Shown one piece after another: positions 1 to 7,776 of a DNA stretch of 32,777 bases. Positions within the stretch are counted from its first letter, which is position 1. Each line of letters starts with the position of its first letter. Made by a program: the position numbers and the translations under genes. This stretch comes from Selenomonadaceae bacterium. Lineage in GTDB: Bacteria > Bacillota > Negativicutes > Selenomonadales > Selenomonadaceae. The stretch is from assembly GCA_017554235.1 (NCBI GenBank), contig JAFZIV010000038.1:1-32777 (forward strand), read 5' to 3'. A model generated the notes under the pieces. It worked only from the letters and a program-made list of their open reading frames with translations. It did no database searches and was not told the origin of the DNA.

Positions 1-2
1 AA

Positions 3-104
3 TAAAAAAGTTTTAATACCGGTGGCTCGCCGGGAATTCACGACTGTGGAGTGTTACAGCAAACGTTAGTAGGTAAGCCGAGAACGGACACTTTGAAGCA
101 GTAA
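3..104 (+). pseudogene. C-terminal tail of a TnpB-like protein (remnant)
   Basis: In the frame starting at base 3 a stop (3-5) is followed by a 32-residue open stretch ending in Leu-Lys-Gln-stop at 93-104. It contains an Asp-Cys-Gly motif near 42-50. TnpB proteins of IS200/IS605 and IS607 elements commonly end with a Cys-Gly motif followed by a final Lys-Gln, so this looks like the last residues of such a gene. The rest of the gene is missing: either it is deleted, or it lies left of the window beyond a stop. The coding remnant is embedded in the RNA-like element at 16-180. Identification rests on the short tail pattern only and should be treated as tentative. Confidence 0.45.
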
Positions 105-180
105 GACAGAATCGCGAGGTCTGTCCGATTCATCTTGACATGGACACAAAGGACTTTTGTCTACATGTGACTATGTTTTA
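16..180 (+). ncRNA. omegaRNA/reRNA-like structured element, copy 1
   Basis: This segment aligns with 16565-16710. A 49-nt block (93-141) is identical in both, and upstream parts differ but keep pairing. Visible structure: CCGG 19-22 with CCGG 30-33; AGTGT 50-54 with ACACT 88-92; GACAGA 105-110 with TCTGTC 120-125; a possible pseudoknot or alternative stem AATCG 110-114 with CGATT 126-130; and a terminator-like hairpin about 138-168, followed by TATGTTTTA. The core words (CTGTGGAG, then TGAAGCAG, a hairpin, then GATTCAT) resemble the right-end guide RNA scaffold of TnpB elements. It ends 16 nt before the ATG of the lipoprotein gene, whose ribosome binding site AAGGAG directly follows. It may extend left of the window. 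The family assignment is from recalled pattern, not a search. Confidence 0.5.
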
Positions 181-196
181 AGGAGCAGTTGAAAAA

Positions 197-1207
197 ATGG
201 ATAAGGTGAAATTTTTACTCGTCGCCGTATTGATGACAGTAACGGCTATCATGACGGGTTGCGGTACAAGCACTTCGGGAAATAAAAATGTTGCGGTTTG
301 TTTTCCGAACACCACGCCGAGTTGGGAGCGTAACGGCAGTGCCTTAATAAAGTATCTTGAAGATGACGGCTTTATTGTCGATATGAAAATTTCTTCAACC
401 AGTGAAGAACAAGTCGCGCAAGTCGGTGAAGCACTTAAAAATAAGCCAAAGTGTATTGTAATTGGTGCGATTGACTCTTCCGCTTTCGCAGAGGTACTGG
501 AGGACGCTAAAACTTATAATGTGCCGGTTATCGCCTTCGACAGAATTATTTTTGGCACGGACGCGGTTACTTACTATGCCAGCTACGACAATGACGCGGT
601 AGGCGAGGCACAAGCACTTTACTTTGAGACGGTTTTAAATTTGCGAAAAGGCGGCGGTCCTTACAACATTGAATTTTTTGCGGGCGGTACTACCGATAAC
701 AATTCGCATATTTTCCTTAAAAATATCATGAGGATATTTGATCCTTATTTGAAAAACGGACAGCTTATCTGCCGCTCGGGACAAACGGCATTTGATGCAG
801 TTACCGTCAAAGATTGGTATGCTGAAAATGCTCGTCCCCGCATTAAGGAACTTTTGAATAAATATTACAACGATGAAACTTTACACGTTGTTATTTCTCC
901 GAATGATGAAATTGCGGGCGTTATCCTTGAAGAGTTTAAACGCGCAGGAAAACCCGCACCGCTTATTTGCGGACTTGACGCTGATCCAATCGCGCTTGAC
1001 AGAATCAGAAACGGTCAACAAACTTTTACCGTAGCTAAAGACCCCGCAGTTCTTACCTTAAAATGTTTTCGTATGGTTAAAGCCGTTGTCGAAGGTACAG
1101 TTCCCGACATCAATGACGTGAAAACTTACGATAACGGCGTTAAGATTGTACCTGCGTACCTTTGCACGCCGCAAATTATTGATAAATCTAATATACAAGA
1201 TTTTTAG
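197..1207 (+). CDS. Sugar-binding lipoprotein (ChvE/ribose-galactose type)
   Basis: This is a periplasmic-binding-protein-like lipoprotein of 336 residues that probably captures a sugar outside the cytoplasmic membrane. The N-terminus is a lipoprotein signal: a basic start, a hydrophobic stretch, then a lipobox ending at Cys22 (MTGC). The mature part has the type I binding-protein pattern, with two alternating lobes, a segment with IAFDRI near residue 113, and CGLDADPIALD near residue 257, as in xylose/ChvE-type proteins. The ATG at 197 follows AAGGAG at 180-185. No ABC permease or ATPase gene lies next to it, so it is an orphan binding protein that may serve a distant transporter or a sensor. 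It lies directly behind the RNA-like element at 16-180, and I see no separate promoter between them. Confidence 0.8.
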   Translation: MDKVKFLLVAVLMTVTAIMTGCGTSTSGNKNVAVCFPNTTPSWERNGSALIKYLEDDGFIVDMKISSTSEEQVAQVGEALKNKPKCIVIGAIDSSAFAEVLEDAKTYNVPVIAFDRIIFGTDAVTYYASYDNDAVGEAQALYFETVLNLRKGGGPYNIEFFAGGTTDNNSHIFLKNIMRIFDPYLKNGQLICRSGQTAFDAVTVKDWYAENARPRIKELLNKYYNDETLHVVISPNDEIAGVILEEFKRAGKPAPLICGLDADPIALDRIRNGQQTFTVAKDPAVLTLKCFRMVKAVVEGTVPDINDVKTYDNGVKIVPAYLCTPQIIDKSNIQDF

Positions 1208-1214
1208 TTGTAAA

Positions 1215-2474
1215 TTGAAAATAATCGCGATAATCTCGGAATACAATCCCTTTCACAACGGTCACGCTTACCAAATTTCCGAAGTTAAAAAATTATTTGA
1301 CGACGCAAAAATAATTTCAGTTATGAGCGGGAGTTTCACTCAACGTGGAACTCCTTCTTTGCTTGATAAGTGGACGAAGGCGCGACTTGCAATCAGCGGC
1401 GGTTGCGATTTAGTTTTGGAATTGCCGTTTACTTCAGCCGTAAGAAGTGCGCAGGATTTTGCACGCGGCGCAATTCGATTGATTAGCAAGCTTGGTATCG
1501 TCGATGCAATTTCTTTTGGCGCGGAAACTTCCGATTTAAATAAACTACAAGACGCGGCGGCAGTTTTCGACGCTAAAAATTTTCCCGCGCAGATTAAAGC
1601 TGAAATGTCAAAAGGAATTTCTTACGCGGCGGCAGTTACAAAAATTTTATCAGACACTACCAACATTGATGAAAATATTTTACGTCAACCGAATAATATT
1701 TTAGCACTTGAATATTTACGCGCCCTGCCAAAAAATATTCAGCCGATATTAATTCCGCGTGTCGGTGCAGGTTACAACGATTTGACTTTGGACGAAAAAT
1801 TTTCCAGCGCAACGGCAATTCGTCAAGCCGTTTATGAAAAAAATCCGTCGTGGGAAAATATTTCTAAGTCCATAAATAAAAAAGTTCTCGCCGAATTGCA
1901 AGCCGCTAAATTTAACGGTTTACCTGACGAGAAATTTTTATTGCGTCCGATTCTTACAAAAATTTTTACAACATCGCCTGAAAATCTGCGCGGAATTTAC
2001 GGAATGCGTGAAGGTTTAGAATATCGCCTAATCAACGCCGCCAAGTCCGCCAAAACTTTCGACGAATTTGTAAACTCAATTACCGGCAAACGTTACCCAA
2101 TCAGCCGCGTTAAAAGATTGTTGCTCCACCTGCTGATGAACTTGACCGAAGAAAAAATTTGTGAACTTCAAGACGCAGACTTCGTAAGAGTTTTAGCCTT
2201 CAATGACGTTGGAAAAACTTTGTTGAAAAAGATCCGTGCAACTTCAAGCTTGCCAATCGTTACGAAGGTTACAAAACATTTGAATGAGCGGCAACTCTTC
2301 GACGAAAATATTTTACCGTATAAAAAAAATCTTTCGCTTGACATTTTATCAACAGACCTGCGCGGAATTTTATTTGACGTGCCGCATATACCGCGCCGCG
2401 ATTTTACCGAATCAACCTTTAGCTACAAGCGGGCTGTCACCTACGGTTTGTGCGAGGAGAACATTTTGTTTTGA
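1215..2474 (+). CDS. tmcAL: tRNA(Met) cytidine acetate ligase TmcAL
   Basis: The enzyme activates acetate with ATP and acetylates the wobble cytidine (C34) of elongator tRNA-Met in Firmicutes. The protein starts KIIAIISEYNPFHNGH, the nucleotidyltransferase signature with its HxGH motif at the extreme N-terminus, and continues with the conserved FTQRGTPSLLDKW block. I place the start at TTG 1215 because the family begins right there; the frame is open 23 codons further upstream but those residues are not family-like. The length is then 419 residues, normal for the family. The gene begins 7 nt after the lipoprotein stop without a clear ribosome binding site, which suggests translational coupling. 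Its last 63 nt overlap the 3' end of the convergent nitroreductase gene. Confidence 0.9.
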   Translation: MKIIAIISEYNPFHNGHAYQISEVKKLFDDAKIISVMSGSFTQRGTPSLLDKWTKARLAISGGCDLVLELPFTSAVRSAQDFARGAIRLISKLGIVDAISFGAETSDLNKLQDAAAVFDAKNFPAQIKAEMSKGISYAAAVTKILSDTTNIDENILRQPNNILALEYLRALPKNIQPILIPRVGAGYNDLTLDEKFSSATAIRQAVYEKNPSWENISKSINKKVLAELQAAKFNGLPDEKFLLRPILTKIFTTSPENLRGIYGMREGLEYRLINAAKSAKTFDEFVNSITGKRYPISRVKRLLLHLLMNLTEEKICELQDADFVRVLAFNDVGKTLLKKIRATSSLPIVTKVTKHLNERQLFDENILPYKKNLSLDILSTDLRGILFDVPHIPRRDFTESTFSYKRAVTYGLCEENILF

Positions 2475-3089
2475 AGATAATTTTGCCGCTCTCTTGAAAG
2501 CCTTAATGTCGATTGACGCGCGGACACAGTTACCTAAATCTTCAGCACCTGCCGCCAACGCTACACTTTGTGCCATAGTTCCTGCCGCCACATTTGCAAA
2601 AGCTATTTGGTGTTCTCTGTTGATGGGACGTGGAGATTTTTCCCATGCTGAAACATTTTCGACGTAAACCAAATTTAACGGCGCAACTTTCACGAAGTCT
2701 TGACCAAGCGTCGTAGTTGCTCTGAAATCGCCTGCCGCTATAAGTTTAAGCGCGTGTTTGTCGGGTTGATATAAATAAATTCCGTCCGCCATAACCGCGT
2801 AAACGTCAACCGCATAAATTCCCATCGCCGCAGGGTTGACGTGACCTTTTCTATCACTGTATTTATCGTAAGTCGTGCCGTTAGCTGCCCATAAAATTTG
2901 CGAAAGCTGTTCCCTCGTTAAAGCTGTATCGTAAAATTCGCGAACGCTTTTTCTATAGTGCAAAACCTCAAATAAAACTTTTCCGCCTGAAGTTTTTGGT
3001 TGCGGCAAAGAAATATCTGCCGCGCTTGCCGAACTTGTAAACATCAAAATCACTCCTGCCAAAATTGCGTTACGTAAAAATTTTTTCAT
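2412..3089 (-). CDS. Exported nitroreductase-family protein (SagB/ThcOx-like)
   Basis: This is an FMN-dependent nitroreductase fold protein of 225 residues with an N-terminal signal peptide (basic MKKFLRN, hydrophobic core, then ASA before residue 24). The domain opens with the family's RKSVREF motif and LSQILWAANGTT, then a GIYLYQPDKHALKLI segment. That last pattern is typical of the SagB/ThcOx-like branch. The chosen ATG (minus strand, base 3089) has GGAGGG upstream; a longer frame upstream lacks family similarity. The export signal argues against a cytoplasmic role in maturing azole-containing peptides, although the neighbouring peptide exporter makes that idea tempting. It is divergent from the adaptor gene (about 110 nt between starts) and convergent with tmcAL. 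The substrate is unknown. Confidence 0.8.
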   Translation of the reverse strand: MKKFLRNAILAGVILMFTSSASAADISLPQPKTSGGKVLFEVLHYRKSVREFYDTALTREQLSQILWAANGTTYDKYSDRKGHVNPAAMGIYAVDVYAVMADGIYLYQPDKHALKLIAAGDFRATTTLGQDFVKVAPLNLVYVENVSAWEKSPRPINREHQIAFANVAAGTMAQSVALAAGAEDLGNCVRASIDIKAFKRAAKLSSKQNVLLAQTVGDSPLVAKG

Positions 3090-3202
3090 CAAAAATCCCT
3101 CCATTTGAAATTTTAATACAACGAGGAAAATTTTTAAAGACATAATCAAAAAAAAGTTGTACAATGCTATAAAGATTATAAAAAAACTTTTGGAGGGAAT
3201 TG

Positions 3203-4372
3203 ATGAGAAAATATTACGCACTCGGATTAGTTTTAGTTTTATTCTGCGCGGTCGGGCTAATCGCCTACGGAATGTATTTAAATCGGACTGGCGAAAGTAA
3301 AATTGCCGAACGAATGGAAAATACTGCAATTCCTTTGCAGGGCGAAAAGGCTAAGTTCAGAAGTATTCAACCCACTTTTGTATTGGAGACGATAAATTTT
3401 TATTCTGACGAAATGGCGGACGCGGTTGCGCTGATTGACGGCAGATTGACGGAAATGTTTGTCACGAAAAACAGCAAAGTCTATAAGGGACAGGATTTAT
3501 TTACGTTGCAAAATGAAGATATTCCGTTAAAAATTCAGCAGGCAGAAAGCGGAATTGCTCGCGCAGAGGCACAACTAGCCAACGCTAAAAGTTCTTTCGC
3601 ACGTTATACGCGGTTAATGGAAAAGGACGCTACTTCTAAGGAAAAATACGAGGAAGCTCAAATGCAATTTTTAGCGGCAGAGGCAGCATTGAAAGAAGCC
3701 ATTACGATTCGCGATCAATATTTGGTGCAAGAATCTCGCCAACAAATTACCGCGCCAATCGACGGAGAAGTTTTGATTCTTTACAAACAAATTGGTGCTT
3801 ACGTGACGGCGGGAACTCCTCTTGCCCTTATTGGAAATTTTCAGCGGCTGTATTTTTCAATGCCGATTGAAGATAAATTCGCGCAACATATTTTCCTTAA
3901 TGAATCCTTTGAACTGAATTTCAGAAACTCGGGCGCATTACGTAAAGCTTACGACACAGAATTTGCCGCCGGTAATAAGGGAGAAGCGCAAAATTTTCCT
4001 GTTATTGTTCGCGAAATTACCCCGTCACTTAATGAACCTGCCACTATGCGAAAAGTTGTTTGGGAAGTCGATAACCGCGTAGGATTGTTGGAGCCGCAAA
4101 CTTACAGCGGCGTTACTATGCGCGTGTCTAATCCTCATCGTGCTTTGACTGTACCGCTTGCCGCCGTGGCAGGTCAAGATAGATCTGCGGTTTTTGTAGT
4201 TACGCCTGAAAATACTCTTGAACGCCGCGCAGTAAAAGTTGGTACTGATGACGGTTCATACATTGAAATTATTTCGGGACTGCGTGAAGGTGAAACGGTT
4301 ATAACTTCAGCGACGACGGGACTTGAAAGCGGTGTTAAAGTTGAAGTTACTTTGACGGATGGGAGTAATTAA
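3203..4372 (+). CDS. HlyD/RND-type membrane-fusion adaptor
   Basis: This periplasmic adaptor has 389 residues: an N-terminal membrane anchor (about 4-25), a split biotinyl-lipoyl domain (about 75-110 and 170-200, the latter with TAPIDGEVL), a coiled-coil hairpin between them (about 110-165, rich in Ala, Glu and Lys), a beta-barrel, and a membrane-proximal domain ending in GLREGETVITS. This architecture is that of efflux adaptors working with RND or MacB-type pumps. ATG 3203 follows GGAGGG at a good distance. No RND pump is adjacent. The next genes form a peptide export system with its own HlyD-like protein, so this is either a second adaptor for that exporter or an independent protein. The 3' end is followed by a structured intergenic repeat. 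Confidence 0.8.
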   Translation: MRKYYALGLVLVLFCAVGLIAYGMYLNRTGESKIAERMENTAIPLQGEKAKFRSIQPTFVLETINFYSDEMADAVALIDGRLTEMFVTKNSKVYKGQDLFTLQNEDIPLKIQQAESGIARAEAQLANAKSSFARYTRLMEKDATSKEKYEEAQMQFLAAEAALKEAITIRDQYLVQESRQQITAPIDGEVLILYKQIGAYVTAGTPLALIGNFQRLYFSMPIEDKFAQHIFLNESFELNFRNSGALRKAYDTEFAAGNKGEAQNFPVIVREITPSLNEPATMRKVVWEVDNRVGLLEPQTYSGVTMRVSNPHRALTVPLAAVAGQDRSAVFVVTPENTLERRAVKVGTDDGSYIEIISGLREGETVITSATTGLESGVKVEVTLTDGSN

Positions 4373-4423
4373 GGTGATGTTGGTCAATTTCCATTTGCGA
4401 AAATTTTTTTGTTTATTTTAAAT

Positions 4424-4520
4424 CTACTTTCTTTTGGCGCAAAAGAAAGTAGCAAAGAAAACATGTCCGCTAAAATCGCATCCGGCGATTTGCGCGGACG
4501 GGCGCACGTCCTTGTGCGCC
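4424..4520 (+). repeat. Three-hairpin intergenic repeat, copy A
   Basis: Three consecutive hairpins occur in the gap between the two adaptor genes. The first is a perfect 13-bp stem with a 3-nt loop (4424-4436/4440-4452). The second is two-part (GTCCGC 4465-4470 with GCGGAC 4494-4499, and AAATCG 4473-4478 with CGATTT 4486-4491). The third is a 7-bp stem GGCGCAC 4501-4507 with GTGCGCC 4514-4520, loop gtcctt. The same order recurs at 10511-10616, with an identical third hairpin and different but still paired sequences in the first two. No T-run follows, so it is not a classical terminator. It may be a palindromic mobile repeat or an RNA processing or stabilising element. Confidence 0.75.
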
Positions 4521-4577
4521 TCGCCTTTATCAATGGTTCATTTAACTTTGTAAAAATTTTTAGAGAAAGGGAATGCA

Positions 4578-5540
4578 ATGGCTCAAGATAAATCTCAAAT
4601 TTTCAGCAAGGAAGCTTTAGACAAATTAAGAACGCCTGAAAAATTAGATACAATGTTGCCGATAACCACGCCTATAACTTGGATGGCACTCGTAGCAATT
4701 TTGGTTTTGCTATTCTCTGTCGTCTTGTGGTCAATCTACGGCGCGTTTACGGTTAAGGCGGACGGAATGGGTTTGATTATGGATTCGGCAGGCGTTATGA
4801 ACATTTCACACGTTGCAACGGGAAAAATTTCTCGTCTTTACGTTAAGCCCGGCTCTTCCGTCAAAAAGGGTGATTTAATTGCGCATATGGAGCAAGCTGA
4901 ACAAACTGCCGATACAAGAATGGCGCAGTATGGAATGGGACTTGCCTCAAGCGATCGCGATGCAATGAACAGAGCTTATCAATACGATGCTCAACGTTAT
5001 CGTCAAGATGTCGCGCAGGATATTTACAGCGATTATGACGGAATTATTGATGAAGTTATGGTTACTGAAGGAACGCTTGTAACTGCAGGCACGCCAATTT
5101 GTAGCGTCCGACTTACTCAAAATCGCGATGAACTTTTAGGTTTGCTTTATATTCCGCTTGACAAAGGTAAGCGCGTTAAACCAAATATGACGATTCAACT
5201 TGCGCCAAACGGCGTTGACGTTTCACAAGCAGGAAGTTTAATTGGAGTTGTCCGCAGTGTTTCACAATATCCCATAACGCCGCAAAGTTTACAACTTCAT
5301 CTCGGCAATCCGCAACTCGCTCAGGTTATCTTGCAAGCGAATCAAGGCGCGGCTATGGAAGTGACTTTCGATTTGGTAAAAGACCCCGACTCCGAATCAG
5401 GCTACTTGTGGACTTCCACCGTTGGAGAGCATAAGCCGATAACTGCGGGAAGTTTTTGTACAGGCTCGATTATCATTGAACGTCAACCGCCGCTTCAAAA
5501 AGTTTTCTACAAGTTAAGTCAATGGTTACGTAGCAGGTAG
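4578..5540 (+). CDS. NHLM system HlyD-like secretion protein
   Basis: This is an adaptor of 320 residues that links an inner-membrane peptide-exporting ABC transporter to the outside. It has a cytoplasmic N-terminus, one membrane segment (about 34-55), and a biotinyl-lipoyl half (GKISRLYVKPGSSVKKGDLI, about 88-107). The second half of that domain (YDGIIDEVMVTEGTLVTAGT) follows after a short helical insert, and then a beta-barrel. The coiled-coil hairpin is very short compared with HlyD, as in adaptors of NHLM (nitrile hydratase leader microcin) export systems. It stands 10 nt before the C39 peptidase-ABC gene and clearly shares its transcript. GAAAGGGAATGCA supplies the ribosome binding site before ATG 4578. 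Confidence 0.85.
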   Translation: MAQDKSQIFSKEALDKLRTPEKLDTMLPITTPITWMALVAILVLLFSVVLWSIYGAFTVKADGMGLIMDSAGVMNISHVATGKISRLYVKPGSSVKKGDLIAHMEQAEQTADTRMAQYGMGLASSDRDAMNRAYQYDAQRYRQDVAQDIYSDYDGIIDEVMVTEGTLVTAGTPICSVRLTQNRDELLGLLYIPLDKGKRVKPNMTIQLAPNGVDVSQAGSLIGVVRSVSQYPITPQSLQLHLGNPQLAQVILQANQGAAMEVTFDLVKDPDSESGYLWTSTVGEHKPITAGSFCTGSIIIERQPPLQKVFYKLSQWLRSR

Positions 5541-5550
5541 GAGACGGTTA

Positions 5551-7776
5551 ATGAAATTTTTAAAAGCAATTTGGGAACGAATATTAAATTTTTTCACTAA
5601 CAAAAAGCGCGTCAAAGTCCCAACAATTTTACAAATGGAGGCTACCGAATGCGGCGCGGCGAGTTTGTCAATGATTTTGGCGCATTACGGTTTATGGTTG
5701 CCGCTTGAAAAATTGCGTCAAGAATGCGGAGTTAATCGTGACGGATCAAAGGCAAGTTGCGTAATTCGTGCGGCTAGAAATCGCGGTTGTAAGGCGAACG
5801 GTTATAAATGGAGCGTCGACAGGTTGCTTGAGGTTGGCGCGTACCCGATGATAATTCACTGGGAATTTAATCACTTCGTAGTTTTGGAAGGTGTCAAAGG
5901 TGATACCGCCTACCTTAACGATCCTGCGATGGGAAGGCGTACCGTTCCGCTTGAAGAGTTTAGGACTTCATACACGGGCGTTGCGCTTAAGGTTGAACCG
6001 TCGGAAAATTTTAAGCCCGAAGGTCACCGCTATAATATTTTTAAAGCGGTTGCAGAAAAACTTGTGCAGGATAAATGGTCGGCACTCTTCATATTTTTGC
6101 TTAACTTTGGATTGATAATTCCCGGTTTAGCGTCGCCGGTCTTCAGTCAAATTTTCCTTGACGATATTTTGGCGAAGAGACACCATGATTGGATGTTCAA
6201 TTTTATGCTGGCGATGACGGCTTCATTTATCATCAACGGTATAATGACTTGGGTACAAGCTGTAATTTTAACTCGCTGGCAACGGAAATTGACGCTGGCT
6301 GATTCGTCAAGTTTTTTCTGGCACTTATTAAGATTGCCAATGGCTTTTTTTCATCAACGTTACGCGGCGGAGGTTGCCTCACGTGTCGGCTTTAACGAAT
6401 CAATCGCGGGAGTTTTAAGCGGACCTGCGGCAACGGCAGTTTTAAATTTACTCGTCGCAATTTTTTACCTGCTTTTACTTTTGCAATATGATGTAACTTT
6501 AACGATGATAGGCATAGCATTTTCATCAATCGACTTAATAGTTTTCTTTGCGTTGCGTCGACACTTGACGGATTTAAATATGAAAATTCAGCAGGACAGC
6601 GGCAAGGAATACGGCACGGCAATGAACGGCTTGCAGATGATTGAGACGATAAAAGCTAACGGTAATGAGGCAGATTTTTTTACGAAGTGGGCAGGTTATC
6701 GCACAAAAGTTTTGGCGGCAAGTCAGGACATAGCACTTTGGCAGATGACGGCAACAATTTTACCGACATTAATGGGTGGGCTTAACGGCGCGTTGATAAT
6801 GACATTGGGCGGCTTTTCGATAATGGACGGCGCATTGACGGCGGGAATGTTTACTGCTTTTCAAAATTTAATGGGAAGTTTTCAAGCTCCTGTCAATGCC
6901 TTGCTTGGATTGGGCGGCACACTTCAATCAACTGAAATGCAAATGCAACGTCTTGACGACGTGAGAAGATATGAAATTGATTCTTTAAACTGCGCGGACG
7001 AAAATTATAAAGACGAAGAAAATATTAAAAGACTTAGCGGCGAATTGGAATTGAAGGACATTGATTTTGGATACAGTCCGCTGGAAAAGCCTTTGTTGAG
7101 TAAATTTAATTTGCACGTAAAGCCCGGACATTGGGTCGCGGTAGTTGGTGCATCAGGTAGCGGCAAGTCGACAGTTGCAAAAATTGTTACGGGTATTTAC
7201 GAGGAATGGAGCGGCGAAGTAAAATTTGACGGTGTACCGCGTCGACAAATTCCCCGCGCAGTTATTGTAAATTCATTGTCCTGCGTTGACCAAGATGTTT
7301 TTCAAATTACTGGGACGATTACGGAAAATTTGACTCTGTTTGATGATTCGGTTAGGAAAAGTGACGTTGTACAGGCGGCGAAAGATGCTTGCATTCACGA
7401 AGATATTTTACAACTTGACGGCGGTTATGACGCGCAGGTTGCTGAAGGCGGATTAAATTTTAGCGGCGGACAACGTCAACGCTTGGAGATTGCGCGAGCT
7501 CTTGCGAATAATCCTTCATTGCTTGTTTTAGACGAGGCGACGAGTGCTCTTGACCCAATGACGGAACAAGTTGTACTTGAAAATATTCGGCGGCGCGGTT
7601 GCAGTTGCTTAATCGTTGCGCATAGACTTTCAACGATTCGAGACTGTGACGAAATTATTATGCTTCATAAAGGCGTTGTTGTGGAGCGCGGCACTCATCG
7701 CGAAATGATGAAACATGATGGTCCGTACCGCCATTTGATTGAGGAAAGGAGCGCGGAGGAAGGCATTGGAGAATAA
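5551..7776 (+). CDS. NHLM peptidase/ABC transporter (C39 + permease + ATPase)
   Basis: This bifunctional exporter cleaves the leader of a peptide at a double-glycine-type site and transports the core. The 741 residues contain an N-terminal C39 peptidase with catalytic Cys34 (MEATECGAAS), His108 (NHFVV) and Asp124 (LNDP). Six membrane segments follow (about 170-450), then an ATPase with Walker A GASGSGKST near 534, signature SGGQRQR near 635, and Walker B LLVLDEATSALD near 657. All key residues are present, so it should be active. The start at 5551 follows GTAGGAGAC. Its 3' end overlaps the next gene. Members of this subfamily work with a second, peptidase-free ABC protein and an adaptor, both found here. 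No precursor gene is visible in the window. Confidence 0.93.
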   Translation: MKFLKAIWERILNFFTNKKRVKVPTILQMEATECGAASLSMILAHYGLWLPLEKLRQECGVNRDGSKASCVIRAARNRGCKANGYKWSVDRLLEVGAYPMIIHWEFNHFVVLEGVKGDTAYLNDPAMGRRTVPLEEFRTSYTGVALKVEPSENFKPEGHRYNIFKAVAEKLVQDKWSALFIFLLNFGLIIPGLASPVFSQIFLDDILAKRHHDWMFNFMLAMTASFIINGIMTWVQAVILTRWQRKLTLADSSSFFWHLLRLPMAFFHQRYAAEVASRVGFNESIAGVLSGPAATAVLNLLVAIFYLLLLLQYDVTLTMIGIAFSSIDLIVFFALRRHLTDLNMKIQQDSGKEYGTAMNGLQMIETIKANGNEADFFTKWAGYRTKVLAASQDIALWQMTATILPTLMGGLNGALIMTLGGFSIMDGALTAGMFTAFQNLMGSFQAPVNALLGLGGTLQSTEMQMQRLDDVRRYEIDSLNCADENYKDEENIKRLSGELELKDIDFGYSPLEKPLLSKFNLHVKPGHWVAVVGASGSGKSTVAKIVTGIYEEWSGEVKFDGVPRRQIPRAVIVNSLSCVDQDVFQITGTITENLTLFDDSVRKSDVVQAAKDACIHEDILQLDGGYDAQVAEGGLNFSGGQRQRLEIARALANNPSLLVLDEATSALDPMTEQVVLENIRRRGCSCLIVAHRLSTIRDCDEIIMLHKGVVVERGTHREMMKHDGPYRHLIEERSAEEGIGE

